Source of the DNA: Bacillus paralicheniformis | GTDB taxonomy: Bacteria > Bacillota > Bacilli > Bacillales > Bacillaceae | Length of the DNA: 64,000 nt | Direction: 5' to 3' | NCBI RefSeq assembly: GCF_001042485.2 | Contig: NZ_LBMN02000036.1 | Span: forward strand, 310,001-374,000 | Shown: positions 43,301 through 48,610 of the stretch, one piece after another | Layout of the letters: the number at the start of each line of letters is the position of its first letter | How positions within the stretch are numbered: the stretch's first letter is position 1 | Position numbers and translations under genes: made by a program | Notes under the pieces: model-generated | The model's database searches: none | Told to the model about the DNA's origin: nothing | The model's input: the letters and a program-made list of their open reading frames with translations, nothing else

Positions 43301-44142
43301 ATCATGTTGAACAGTGCCGTCGTAATGAACATCACGCTGACCTTCTCCTCGTTGATAGCGCTTCCAAGTCTATTGATGTTCAATAGCGCTTCCTTCTCAA
43401 TCATGACCAGCGACGCTCCGTTTAATAAAGCGCCGAAGATGTCGAACACCGATCCGTCAAACGAATAATTGGACAGTTGGAGAATGACATCGTCTTCTGT
43501 GATATCGATATAATTGGTATTTTGAACGACCCTTATGACACTGTAGTGCGGGGTGATGACGCCTTTTGGCGTTCCCGTGGAACCTGATGTGTAGATAATA
43601 TAGGCGGTATCGCCGGAATCATTGACAGAACTGAGCGGTTCTTTACTGAATCCGTCTGAAGCCTCTCTGTCCAACTGAACGATGTCAGCCTCACAATCGA
43701 TTCCGTCCGCCGCTTTTCCTTGCGTAAGCAGCACCGCGGCTTTCGTGTCGCTGAGCATGAAGGCAATTCTGTCTTTCGGCGTTTCAGGGTCGATCGGCAG
43801 ATACGCACCTCCCGCTTTTAAAATACCGATGATGCCGATGATCATTTCAAAGGAGCGGTCCGCGATGATCGCGGCAATCGAGCCTCTGCCGATCCCTTTT
43901 TCTCTGAGGAGTCTCGCGGTTTGGTTTGCCTTCTCATTCAGCTCTCTGTAGGTCATGCGCTGAGCACCGAACACAAGAGCCGTATGGTCAGGCGTCTTCA
44001 TGGCCTGTTCTTCAAAAAGCTCATGAAGCGTCTTGTTTTTTGGATAATCGGTTTTTGTGTTGTTAAAATGTAGGATCAGTTCTTTTTCATTCTCTGTCAT
44101 TTTGTGAAATACCCCATTTTCTAATGAATGTTTAGCAACCAT
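28378..44142 (-). CDS. bacA: BacA, bacitracin synthetase 1 (Ile1-Cys2-Leu3-D-Glu4-Ile5)
   Basis: This initiating synthetase of 5,254 residues matches the known BacA size. Approximate layout: A 20-510, T 530-605, cyclization (Cy) 625-1060, A 1070-1530, T 1570-1650, C 1665-2095, A 2120-2600, T 2610-2690, C 2700-3130, A 3160-3640, T 3655-3730, E 3745-4190, C 4210-4650, A 4670-5150, T 5160-5235. Pocket residues read as DGFFLGVVYK (Ile), DLYNLSLIWK (Cys), DAWFLGNVVK (Leu), DAKDIGVVDK (Glu) and DGFFLGVVYK (Ile). The Cy domain shows DPLICDDSS, fitting DxxxxDxxS, in place of HHxxxDG; it should form the Ile-Cys thiazoline. No oxidase domain is visible after the Cys module, consistent with a thiazoline rather than a thiazole. 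The epimerization domain after Glu gives D-Glu4, and the fifth condensation domain is the D-donor type (HHILLDG). The protein starts directly with an adenylation domain, as expected for initiation. The ribosome-binding site is AAGGAG. Confidence 0.97.
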   Translation of the reverse strand: MVAKHSLENGVFHKMTENEKELILHFNNTKTDYPKNKTLHELFEEQAMKTPDHTALVFGAQRMTYRELNEKANQTARLLREKGIGRGSIAAIIADRSFEMIIGIIGILKAGGAYLPIDPETPKDRIAFMLSDTKAAVLLTQGKAADGIDCEADIVQLDREASDGFSKEPLSSVNDSGDTAYIIYTSGSTGTPKGVITPHYSVIRVVQNTNYIDITEDDVILQLSNYSFDGSVFDIFGALLNGASLVMIEKEALLNINRLGSAINEEKVSVMFITTALFNMIADIHVDCLSNLRKILFGGERASIPHVRKVLNHVGRDKLIHVYGPTESTVYATYYFINEIDDEAETIPIGSPLANTSVLIMDEAGKLVPIGVPGELCIAGDGLSKGYLNREELTAEKFIPHPFIPGERLYKTGDLAKWLPDGNIEFIGRIDHQVKIRGFRIELGEIESRLEMHEDINETIVTVREDEESRPYICAYITANREISLDELKGFLGEKLPEYMIPAYFVKLDKLPLTKNGKVDRKALPEPDRTAGAENEYEAPRNETEEKLAAVWQDVLHVEKAGIHDHFAQMGGHSLHAMELIAKIKEKMNVEIPLHQLFKLATIKELSAFIEANHQEDKGDTLVTRAADPENIHEIFPLTGIQLAYLVGRDETFEIGGVATNLTVEFEADVDLNRFQLTLQKLIDRHPILRTIVFENGTQKILEATQRYTIETQDLRGFTEEEINVRILEQREKMTSKIIDPSVWPLFELKTFMLPGEKKYFFLNVDPLICDDSSMKRLIREFKQLYENPGLQLPSLEYSFRDYVLASINFKQTSRYQKDQQYWLDKLDHFPSAPELPLKSDPAHVAKPSFKKFSTFLDGHTWNELKKKARHHHLTPTSVLCAAYAYILAYWSRQNHFAINLTVFNRIPFHPDVKNMIGDFTSLMLLDIHAEENMSSFWRFALNVQDTLLEALEHRHYDGVDVIRNIAKKNGMNKKAVMPIVFTSVLSENPDDSFDSLVDFDNIHFFSTRTSQVYIDNQVYEINGGLYITWDYVEQIFEHEVIESMFDQYIAVIQKAVSGEDVSTIQMNEKSRQMISAYNDTDQSFDAKPLHELFTGQVKHGPDRMALKHHDEVMTYQELDEKSNQVARFLIGKGVEKGDYIGVIGKRSLGTIVNLLAVLKTGAAYIPLDPDYPEERKAYIQSKSNCKFFISHDVYDKEHIERFSKAPVDRKVDLDDMAYVIFTSGSTGKPKGVQITHGAAANTILDINEKFNVTEQDNIMGISSLCFDLSVYDVFGALSSGASLVIIDDQRDVFSLKETAEKERITIWNSVPAIMGMTADVYPDNELNHHLRLILLSGDWIPLQLPATIKKTFKNAEVISLGGATEGSIWSIYYPIQKVEEDWKSIPYGKPLANQKIYVLNQNKQLCPVGVEGELYIGGAGVASGYIHDQEKTEHSFIQHQELGYIYKTGDYGVLKEDGYVEFLGRKDSQVKIRGYRVEMGEIENTLVSHQEITKASVIDYTSPDGIKNLYAFVVAENAISQLDVKEFLQKTLPDYMIPAKFVQIEEIPLTVNGKVDKRTLHDLAEQHTADEGQRGGRMLPENETQAMLLEIWKDIFGLDSINLDVSYYEIGGDSLKAISIITEINKRMNVEMPISEIFKNDTIIALDHYLKNREESDMEHPIQKAREKEYYPTSPAQQRMYMLSMLENERGAYHIPMALLVEGRINAMQLENALKTFLQRHEILRTGFEIQNNELIQKIYENVDFRLEYECLDASITDQHALMEITSRYCKESIKPFDLSRPPLMRAKLIKIDDIRHILVINFHHIISDGVSQGILMNEILELYSNVPLPEVNVQYKDYVEWNHTFNQSAAMKKQEAYWLDVYRDIPSKLDFPYDYKRHHIDTFEGSSVFLEMERELSDHIRKLAKHNGTTLYTVMLSAYYVLLNKYTNQTDIVVGTAAAGRLHPDLQDVFGVFVNTLALRNEVDTSYSFKEFLQQTKERTIAAFDNSEYPFDDLIRKLNGVRESNRNPLFDTMFVLEDARMFTKQKGDVKLSPIIFELDNAKFDMIFNVLDFEQKIVLNIEYSTSLFKDETIQKIAEDYFRILEEVSENLDVALHQIDMISRQEKRTLLESFNHTKTAYPKGKAIHQLFEEQAKRIPDHTAVVFEDQKLTYRQLNEKANQVARLLREKGVKPDTLVGIMMERSSDMIAAILGVLKAGGAYLPIDPEYPLERMRYMAFDSEVKVIISDVPLAEELTAESIELIHMDDERIAGQDRSDIDNVNQSGDLAYVIYTSGSTGKPKGVMIEHQSLINLCSWHQSCFEVGQNDNSSIYASISFDAFVWELFPYITAGATVHVLNQETRLDVEKLNRYFHDHHITISFLPTPVCEQFTALDNHSLRTLLTGGDKLNVFKEKSYQIVNNYGPTENTVVATSFPIDKSHQNIPIGKPIDNVKVYILNKDLQLCPLGASGELCIAGEGLARGYVNRPELTREKFIENPFVPGERMYRTGDLAKMLPDGNIQFLGRVDQQVKIRGYRIEPGEIENRLLKYEKIEEAAVIAREDGDHDPYLCAYVTVKKEVEPEKIRAFLKKSLPDYMIPQYFVQLDGLPLTVNGKVDKKSLPVPERSVTMDRRYEAPRDQMEEKLVSIWEEALGINKIGINSHFFEAGGHSLKAAALVSTIHKELNVKLPLRQIFETPTIKGLREYIGAAKESAFTSIGKTEEKPYYRLSSAQKRLYILSQTGSHVAYNMPFAMTLEGDFDIRRFENTLKNMVKRHESFRTSFVMIDGEVMQQIEKEIDFQVAYSDIGKESAEEKIKSFIRPFHLEKAPLLRAEVVKLNEREHLLMFDMHHIISDGVSTDIFIQELGALYEGKSLKPFHIQYKDYAEWENSHARSEELKRQEEYWLKTYKGDIPVLDLPTDHKRPLTKSSEGDTVTAAIESETFRKLQHMAKENGVTMYMLLLAGYTALLSKYTGQEDIIVGTPAAGRNHEDIQHLIGMFVNTLAIRNHPEGKKTFRHYLQEVKENTLQAYENQDYPFEELVEKVNIKRDMARNPLFDTMLVYHNTDVKPFEAEGLRSRLVEIKRGISKFDITVTASEAADGLRLEVEYSTTLFNKERMERLSEHLISLLEQAADHPDIAINQIDVLTKGERHRVLYDFNRTDGVFCKEMTIPELFEKQAEKTPDHPAVAFGDETISYRELNERANSLAFTLRQKGVGPDVIAGILTERSIEMIVGIMGILKAGGAYLPIDPAYPQERISYMLKDSDVSVLCAAGDVDLGEAYAGDIIRIDQTGQNDHVENLKHDIKPEHLAYVIYTSGSTGQPKGVMIEHHSVNNLVHGLNERIYHHLDAHLNVALVAPYIFDASVKQIFAALLFGHTLCIVPRETAWDAMSLIEYYSKNNINVSDMTPAHLNMLAYVDKTELEFDLKELIVGGDALTPDVIGGLFHKFPNLSCNITNVYGPTECCVDAASHQIESGKVPQTPSIPIGRPLLNTSIYIVDKDLRPLPVGIAGELCIAGEGVARGYVNRPELTAEKFVDHPFEPGKKMYKTGDLAMWLPDGQIEFLGRADHQVKIRGYRIELGEVEQQLLSHEKIKEAAVISGKDQNGNSYLCAYFASDQELPAANVRQFLEREMPDYMIPSYFVKLDRLPRTPSGKVDRSALPEADGNLIEGTRYDPPRNEIERKLVQVWREILGAEDIGISHHFFAAGGDSIKALQIVSRLAKMNLKLEMKALFANPKIKDLSRLITEETRHRKHNKPVTGETELLPIQKRYFANNKEELDHFNQSFMLFRKDGYDENIVRTAFNKILEQHDALRMIYEEKDGDIIQYNRGYRENLFDLDVYDVRGLDNQAEKVFELATSIQKKSSIRKGKLVHLGIFRADEGDHLLIAIHHLVVDGVSWRILFEDFETLYLQALKGEPLDIGYKTDSYQEFVRQLKKYAQSRRLLKEREYWQKALEADAPFIPAEKLERDTFEHSATLCIRISPDVTAKLLRNANKAYNTEINDILLTALIAAVRDITGENKLKVMMEGHGREDILDGVDITRTIGWFTTVYPVFIDLGEEKEISQNIKMVKETLRKIPNKGIGYGVLKYMTEELQKIQTQAPLSFNYFGEMNNDMNRKVFSQSPFSPGESIGGKIARHCAVEMNAISLNGELTIYTTFNQDQYQTSAIEQLNQSFKENLEKIVDHCVDKEGSDMTPSDYGDVSLGLEELERIKDKYSAFQIEKIYPLANMQKGMLFHNAMDQTSGAYLQQIVIELKGRVHPDILEESFHEIVKRHEILRASFEYEITSEPRQIIARERKTPFASIDLTGENRTRQHRFIETYLKEDQEKGFDLSSEALMRVCLIRMNDESYRLIWSHHHILLDGWCLGIVLSELFSLYGKIMKGESRRLKEPKPYGDYIKWLEEQDKEEAAAYWKDYLKGYESRSELPAFNRGATSEEYGGKEKVISFSKELTTKITRIAKTHHVTINTVLQGIWGMILAKYNNTDEVVFGTVVSGREAPVDGIEEMVGLFIHTIPTRISFEGARSFKEVLKKTQAESIESNRYSYMNLSEIQELSEMKRELITHVMAFQNYAFDEELFRSQSGESGFELEGVHGKERTNYDFNLTGVLEDEQLKLKLTFNENVYDNTIIETLEKHIITVAEQVAEDETQTLRDINLVSKEEKHRILHIFNDTKTNYPKDKPLHELFEEQAMKTPDQTALVFGSQRMTYRELNKKANQTARLLREKGIGRGSIAAIIADRSFEMIIGIIGILKAGGAYLPIDPETPRDRIDYMLKNSGAALLVTTDSLLQPFDIRTVDLRSDELHLLGEENLPRVNSSSDTAYIVYTSGSTGTPKGVVIPHYSAARVVQNTNYIDITEDDAILQLSNYSFDGSVFDIFGALLNGASLVLIEKETVLNTHELAEVIKKEQVSVMFITTALFNTLADINIGCLAKLRKILFGGERASIPHVRKVLDHAGRDKLIHVYGPTESTVYATYYFINEIDEKADTIPIGSPLANTSVLIMDEAGKLVPIGVPGELCIAGDGLSKGYLKREELTAEKFIPHPFMPGERLYKTGDLAKWLPDGNIEFIGRIDHQVKIRGFRIELGEIESRLEMHEDINETIVTVREDGENRPYICAYITAKREISLDELKGFLGEKLPEYMIPAYFVNMDKLPLTKNGKVDRKALPEPDRSAGTEAEYEAPRNYVEQRIISILEDVLGTERMGISCHFFDKGGNSLKAMQAVHSINKTFGIDMRISTFFKHPTAKSLARFVLTAEAESAVSEEYAEEEV
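28681..30325 (-). repeat. Near-identical Ile adenylation-domain repeat, copy in BacA module 5 (mosaic)
   Basis: It matches BacC module 1 closely at both ends, but about 200 bp in the middle (29,680-29,890, around the A2-A3 core motifs) are clearly divergent. The sequence is therefore mosaic, as left by gene conversion or domain exchange. Confidence 0.85.
42561..44040 (-). repeat. Near-identical Ile adenylation-domain repeat, copy in BacA module 1
   Basis: This is the third copy of the Ile-activating domain, closely similar to 17481-19130. It diverges more around 43,260-43,480, where the protein reads LLNINRLGSAINEEK instead of VLNTHELAEVIKKEQ. The pocket code is unchanged (DGFFLGVVYK). Confidence 0.8.
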
Positions 44143-44477
44143 ATAAAAATTCTCCTTTTTGATAAAATATTCACCATAATATTGGTCTGTAGTTGCTCTT
44201 TTACCGATTTTTTATTGAACCTCCGTCTTGTGAAAACAGATTATCAAAAATAATCATTATTTTCCATGGGAATATTGTTTAATAATGGTTAATTTTTTAT
44301 GAATTGGATATTTTATATTTTACATTGTTTAAACATGTATTTATGAGACAAGATAAACACCAAATAGATCAAAAGATCTAAAAAACACTGTTCCGATTAT
44401 AATAAAAGTAATTTTTGAAGCGTCCGAAGAAGGAAAAATAGATTAGACCCGGGCTTGAATCTCGCCGAAATCGCAGG
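44143..44477 (-). promoter_or_regulatory. bacT-bacA intergenic region
   Basis: This AT-rich gap of 335 nt separates bacT from bacA on the same strand. It is long for an operon interior and holds the palindrome at 44247-44263 and a run of AT-rich -10-like strings (for example TTATAAT near 44,395). No clean -35/-10 pair could be fixed by eye. A separate bacA promoter here is plausible. No terminator is evident after bacT. Confidence 0.5.
44247..44263. promoter_or_regulatory. Fur/PerR-like palindromic operator upstream of bacA
   Basis: AAAATAAT-C-ATTATTTT is a perfect 8-1-8 inverted repeat about 105 nt upstream of the bacA start. Its core ATAATnATTAT is shared by Bacillus Fur (TGATAATnATTATCA) and PerR (TTATAATnATTATAA) boxes; the outer bases fit neither fully. 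The site is called from sequence only. Confidence 0.5.
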
Positions 44478-45182
44478 TTAAAACGTCCGGCTGGCTGTCA
44501 GTGAATGATTGATGATTTCGGTGATCTTTTCAACGTGATGGTGCAAAAAGAAATGATTCCCCTCAAAGTAATAGGCTGTAAAGTGTCCTGAAGTATGATG
44601 TTTCCAATCGGATACATCTTCCTTGCTCATGGCGTCTTCTTTTCCGTTGAGAACGGTAATGTCGCAATCTATTTTGCTGTTTCTTTCTTGATAGATATAG
44701 TTTTCTACCATTTTAAAGTCGCTTTTGAGAATGGGGATAAACAATTCAAATAGCTCTTCATGATTGATGAGCTCCTCAGGCGTTCCCCCGAGCTCGACAA
44801 TTTTTTTCTTAAAAATAGGATTGGGCAAGGTATGCAGTTTTTCTGTCTTTCTGATCCTGTTTGGCGCTTTATAGCCCGAGAAAAAAATGTGAACCGGTTT
44901 TTCAGCTCCCGCCCCGCTCATTTGATAGTAAAGTTCATATGCCAAAAGGCTTCCCATGCTGTGCCCGAAAAGAGCGTAGTCGTCACCTTTTCGTTCAGCT
45001 TGAACCTGCTCAAAAATGTCTTGAACTGCTTCTTCAAGGCTTTCGTAACAAGGCTCGTTGAAACGCCGGCCCCTTCCCTTCAGCTGAATCGGATAAATCT
45101 CAATGTCGGGCTGCATATGGCCTTTCCAGGAATAAAATGCGGATTCGGATCCGCCGGCGTAAGGCAGGCAAAATAATTTCAT
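44478..45182 (-). CDS. bacT: BacT, type II (editing) thioesterase
   Basis: This stand-alone alpha/beta-hydrolase thioesterase acts in the cytoplasm. The family removes wrong or stalled acyl groups from carrier-domain phosphopantetheine arms of the synthetases. Counted from the chosen start it has 234 residues, with the nucleophile in GHSMG (Ser75), a conserved GRG segment near 37-40, an acid in VLNGKEDAM and the catalytic His in GNHFFLHHH near the C terminus. An ATG three codons upstream (45191) is only 1-2 nt from AAAGGGA, whereas the ATG at 45182 is 10 nt away, so the latter is preferred. It begins 46 nt after the MFS exporter gene and precedes bacA, so exporter, editing enzyme and synthetases are likely one transcription unit. 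Confidence 0.92.
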   Translation of the reverse strand: MKLFCLPYAGGSESAFYSWKGHMQPDIEIYPIQLKGRGRRFNEPCYESLEEAVQDIFEQVQAERKGDDYALFGHSMGSLLAYELYYQMSGAGAEKPVHIFFSGYKAPNRIRKTEKLHTLPNPIFKKKIVELGGTPEELINHEELFELFIPILKSDFKMVENYIYQERNSKIDCDITVLNGKEDAMSKEDVSDWKHHTSGHFTAYYFEGNHFFLHHHVEKITEIINHSLTASRTF

Positions 45183-45228
45183 TTCTATCATTCCCTTTCG
45201 TTGTAGATATTTTTTGGTGAATAAGCCG

Positions 45229-46494
45229 TTAATCGACAGATACGTCAGCCGTCCGGTTCACCGCTAAAAACTTCGGAAGGATAATCATGTAGAAAACGCC
45301 AACAGCAATCAGGCTTCCCCCGACTAGCCAATACAAGCTTTCAAGCGCGATCCATGCCGGGTAAAGCCACGCAATAAACAGAAGGGTCAGCGACTGTGAG
45401 AGCATCATAAGCGGATGAATCCACCCCTGTACCCTTCCCATCATTTTCGGATTGACGATGCTTGGTATCCATCCTCCGATGGCAACGTTGATGCTTGGAA
45501 GAGAAACCGCGATAAAGCAGGAGCAGACCATATACAGCCACAAACTTTTAACCAGGGAGCCGGAAATCGTGGCACAACCGCAAACAATCAGCGCCAGGAT
45601 CAAAAGTTGATAAAGCTTCAATTTTTGAGAAAGCAAGGATGCGGCGATGCTTCCCGCCAAAAACCCCGCACCGAAAACAATGCCGAGTACAATCGACATT
45701 TCTTCATAGTTTCCAGGTGCAAGCTTGTATTTTAGTATAAACACCTGCATGACCGAGAGCCCCCCATTGACAACTCCGAAAAGGACGAATCCGGACACGA
45801 GGGCAAGCAGCAATTTATGGTTGAGAATATAAGTAAAACCAAGTGTGAAATCTTTCCATATACCAGCGATATTCAGCTGTCTAATGGAATGTTTTCCATT
45901 TGGCATGCGGACGGCATCGGAGATCCGGCAGGCTTGAATCAAAAGCCCGCTCAGTGCGAAGCTGGCTGCATCAACCATGACGGCTCCTTCAACTCCAAGC
46001 GTCCAATAACAAAATACGCCAAGCCCGTTTCCGAACAGCATAAATAAACTGGCTACCATTTGATTCAATCCGACGGCCAGCGAATATTCGTTTTCAGATA
46101 ATATTCCTTGAATAAGAGAAGTTTGGGCAGGAGTGAAAAAACTTTTAACGGCGTTTCTTAAAAAAAGAACGGCAAATGTAAACGGCATCCATTCAAGATA
46201 GAGAGACAGCAGTAATACAATAGATAGTCCCATACAGATCCAGTCGCAGTTTTTGGCGATTTTCTGCCGGTCAAACTTATCCGCGAAAACACCGACGAGA
46301 AAAAACACAGCCAATGTAGGCAATGACAGCATCAGCTCGGTCATTGTGGCATATGCAGGCTGATTGGAAAAACGGTCTAGAAGGTAAAACAAGAGTGCAG
46401 TGAGTCCGATGATCCCTCCCATTTGTGAGGTAAAGGATGCGAAGAACAGCAGCGCATAATTTTTATTTTGAAAAATAGAAAACATTTTTTTCAT
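45229..46494 (-). CDS. MFS transporter next to bacT, candidate peptide exporter
   Basis: This integral membrane protein of 421 residues has about 10-12 hydrophobic helices. It resembles the MFS_3/DHA3-type efflux proteins related to enterobactin and macrolide exporters. The N-terminal half carries the loop 2-3 signature GVFADKFDRQKIA. The start has an excellent ribosome-binding site (AGGAGG). It is the first gene of the run MFS-bacT-bacA-bacB-bacC, with only 46 nt before bacT and no terminator between. Gene order suggests export of the peptide or of a related compound, but substrate cannot be read from sequence. Producer immunity is usually assigned to the ABC transporter BcrABC, which would lie beyond bacS outside this window, so this protein would be an additional exporter. 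The exact family name is uncertain. Confidence 0.82.
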   Translation of the reverse strand: MKKMFSIFQNKNYALLFFASFTSQMGGIIGLTALLFYLLDRFSNQPAYATMTELMLSLPTLAVFFLVGVFADKFDRQKIAKNCDWICMGLSIVLLLSLYLEWMPFTFAVLFLRNAVKSFFTPAQTSLIQGILSENEYSLAVGLNQMVASLFMLFGNGLGVFCYWTLGVEGAVMVDAASFALSGLLIQACRISDAVRMPNGKHSIRQLNIAGIWKDFTLGFTYILNHKLLLALVSGFVLFGVVNGGLSVMQVFILKYKLAPGNYEEMSIVLGIVFGAGFLAGSIAASLLSQKLKLYQLLILALIVCGCATISGSLVKSLWLYMVCSCFIAVSLPSINVAIGGWIPSIVNPKMMGRVQGWIHPLMMLSQSLTLLFIAWLYPAWIALESLYWLVGGSLIAVGVFYMIILPKFLAVNRTADVSVD

Positions 46495-46888
46495 AGGCGC
46501 CTCCTAATTTGTATTGAGACAGACGGCTCCATTTGTTATTCTGGAAAAATAACATCATTCTAATTTTCCGTCTCTTATCACGTTGATTTTCATTTTTAAA
46601 ACTACACTTCTATCATTTAAAGTGTCGCAGATTGAATTTCCCAATATAAATCGCTGCTTCTCATAACGATTGCAGCCGTCTTTTTAACCCCCCGTTTCTT
46701 CTTTCAGATAGTATTCTCTAGCAAAGTGGAAGGGAAATCCCCGATCGCTCCCCTTCTTACAAAGAAGTAAATTTATGAAAAGTAATTCTAAGGTTATAGA
46801 TTCGTCCTATTTCAACAATATCCTCTATCTTATATTCAATTTTTTAGAAAATGTCCTTTCCAAAAAGTAATTACTATATCAAGAAAAC
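46495..46888. other. AT-rich intergenic region upstream of the exporter gene
   Basis: This gap of 394 nt shows no supported gene or RNA. It must hold the promoter for the exporter-bacT unit on the minus strand. TTGGGA and TTAAAT strings occur near 46,610-46,640, but no convincing pair was settled. Confidence 0.5.
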
Positions 46889-46913
46889 AAAAAAACGCTT
46901 CCGATATGGAAGC
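46889..46913 (-). terminator. Terminator after the DUF3189 gene
   Basis: On the minus strand GCTTCC-ATATC-GGAAGC is followed by GTTTTTTT. It lies about 36 nt after the stop of the gene starting at 47461. Confidence 0.8.
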
Positions 46914-46948
46914 CGAAAGACTCAGCATACCGGAAGCTGTTTAGATGT

Positions 46949-47461
46949 TCATTTTTTTATGAAATTGTTATCCAGCACTTCGATCACCGAAGAAGTCGTT
47001 TTTGAACGGTCTTTTGTTTGCTGTACCAGTTTGATGATGTCTTGGTATGCCTGCTGCGCTCCGAGCACCAGCAAAGGAACCCCGATCGGATCGATTTTCA
47101 GCCTCCTTGAAAATAAACCGCCGAATGTCATCGCAATGGGCACAGTCGGAGACGTGTTTGAAAAAATGACTTTTTCCTGCAGTTTTCCGCTTTTTTCAAA
47201 CAGCTCGAAAACGCCCAGCATGGCTGGAATGACCGCTTTTGATGACCCTCGGCCGATCGTGTACACCTGGTGGCCTTCTTCATCTAAACCGTGAAAAATT
47301 AATTTTCCCATTTCCTTCGGACTTAATTGATTAAAACAGTCGGTGCTTAAAATTTCGTTTTTCGTCGGTTTTCTGCTGAATGGGAGCTTTTTCAGATGAT
47401 AAGCGGCGGCAAGCGCAGATGAATGAGTGCCGCCGTAACAGTTGTATATATAGATCAACAT
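46949..47461 (-). CDS. DUF3189-family protein
   Basis: This conserved Bacillus protein of 170 residues has unknown function. The N terminus LIYIYNCYGGTHSSALAAA is the hallmark of the DUF3189 family. The GGTHSS loop looks like a small-ligand or phosphate-binding turn, but that is inference. The start at 47461 is chosen over an upstream ATG (47509) because AAGAGGGTG lies at the right distance and the family begins at this methionine. No signal peptide or membrane segment is seen. It lies 50 nt downstream of the poly-gamma-glutamate hydrolase-like gene on the same strand and may share its transcript. It ends before a clear terminator. Confidence 0.8.
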   Translation of the reverse strand: MLIYIYNCYGGTHSSALAAAYHLKKLPFSRKPTKNEILSTDCFNQLSPKEMGKLIFHGLDEEGHQVYTIGRGSSKAVIPAMLGVFELFEKSGKLQEKVIFSNTSPTVPIAMTFGGLFSRRLKIDPIGVPLLVLGAQQAYQDIIKLVQQTKDRSKTTSSVIEVLDNNFIKK

Positions 47462-47511
47462 GCTCACCCTCTTAAATGTCTTTAGTTTTAATGTGACCCA
47501 AATATACAATC

Positions 47512-48210
47512 TTATTTATACCGTGTTTCCAAAACTTCTTTAACAGCTGAGACATACGCTTGGAACGTCTCATTTTTAGAACTTGCCCGCGTCCACAGGC
47601 CGAACTCCGAAAAAAAAGCCTCTCGTTGAGGCGTGCTGATTTCCAATTGAATGCTTTGACCTGTTTTGCATTGATTATTGATATTTTCGGGATTTCCCCC
47701 TGCAAGCCGGTGGCTTGGGCTGACCAGCTCCGCTGAAAAACCTTTGTTCTGCAGCGCTCTGACAATTGCTTTCGCCCCTCCGGTATCCGTTCCCCCCACA
47801 AGCGTATGTTCAACGATGTCATGATATCCATGAAAAGCCAGCGTATAGTTGTGCTCTTTGACCGCTTTGACGGCCTGCGGTTCATCAAAATTGTTGCTTG
47901 TGATGTGAAGATCCCAGTTTTGCGAGGGTTTGATTCCTTCGAATAAGTAAGTCGAATAATCGGCGCTGAAGGCGCGGACAAGTTCACTGACACCTCCTTC
48001 GATTCCTCCGCCGTGCGGCGAAAGAATCAACAGTTCGGTGCCCATGTCTGTATATTCGATTTGATAATCTTCTCCTTCTGTTTCATGTTCGGCAAGCTCG
48101 GCAAAATTGGTGTATTTGTCTGCGGATGAAGCGACGCTTTGCAGCGGAAATTGAAAGATGACCGTTAAGTAAATCCCCGTGACTAACCAGATGATGCAAC
48201 GACTTTTCAT
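47512..48210 (-). CDS. Secreted poly-gamma-glutamate hydrolase-family protein
   Basis: This protein of about 232 residues is predicted to be exported. The signal peptide reads MKSRCIIWLVTGIYLTVIF, with a likely cleavage after VASSA. The mature part resembles the phage-derived PghP/YmaC-type zinc gamma-polyglutamate hydrolases. It has SPHGGGIEGG (likely metal-binding His and Glu), HGYHD in mid-protein, and LEIST near the end. B. licheniformis makes poly-gamma-glutamate, so a role in trimming that polymer, or in attacking phage-encoded or competitor polymer, is plausible. The start is uncertain. The ATG at 48210 has only a distant GGAAG; longer forms back to 48315 are open, and an in-frame GTG lies eight codons upstream. 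Confidence 0.75.
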   Translation of the reverse strand: MKSRCIIWLVTGIYLTVIFQFPLQSVASSADKYTNFAELAEHETEGEDYQIEYTDMGTELLILSPHGGGIEGGVSELVRAFSADYSTYLFEGIKPSQNWDLHITSNNFDEPQAVKAVKEHNYTLAFHGYHDIVEHTLVGGTDTGGAKAIVRALQNKGFSAELVSPSHRLAGGNPENINNQCKTGQSIQLEISTPQREAFFSEFGLWTRASSKNETFQAYVSAVKEVLETRYK

Positions 48211-48610
48211 CAATGGGTTCCATTCTTCCTGCACCGTTAAGAAACTCCTTTTATCGTGTATTTTGTTGCGAGTATCACGTGATATCATGTTTCGGCCGGG
48301 ATGAGAGAATCTCAATAAATGGTAAAATATTACTTCTTTTCGTCACCCAGTTGCCATTTTATATAAGAAGAACTGCATAACGAAAGCGACCTTTACCTTA
48401 TTTTTCATCAGCGGCCGGCACGTGTTCCCGGAAGCACGGAATCTTTCGGCATACAGTATTTTTATATCGATTGCCTCAGACGGGACAGGTGCCTTCAGAT
48501 CAAGCAAAGCCTATAGAAGGAAGCACAGGTTCGGTGCAGCGGTTTGAAGAGGGACAAAGTCTCCCTGTCTTTATATGATATTTTGAGCCTCTCTGACAGG
48601 AGATCATCTA
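48211..48610. other. Gap between the hydrolase gene and the island
   Basis: About 400 nt without a supported gene. The stretch contains short imperfect inverted repeats (for example GAGGGACAAAGTCTCCCT near 48,550) but no RNA family was recognised. It should contain the promoter of the hydrolase gene on the minus strand. Confidence 0.4.

Noticed and set aside
17481-44040. The long DNA repeats as insertion sequences or duplicated mobile units
   Set aside because: They coincide with Ile adenylation domains in the correct frame and order; domain duplication and conversion explain them.
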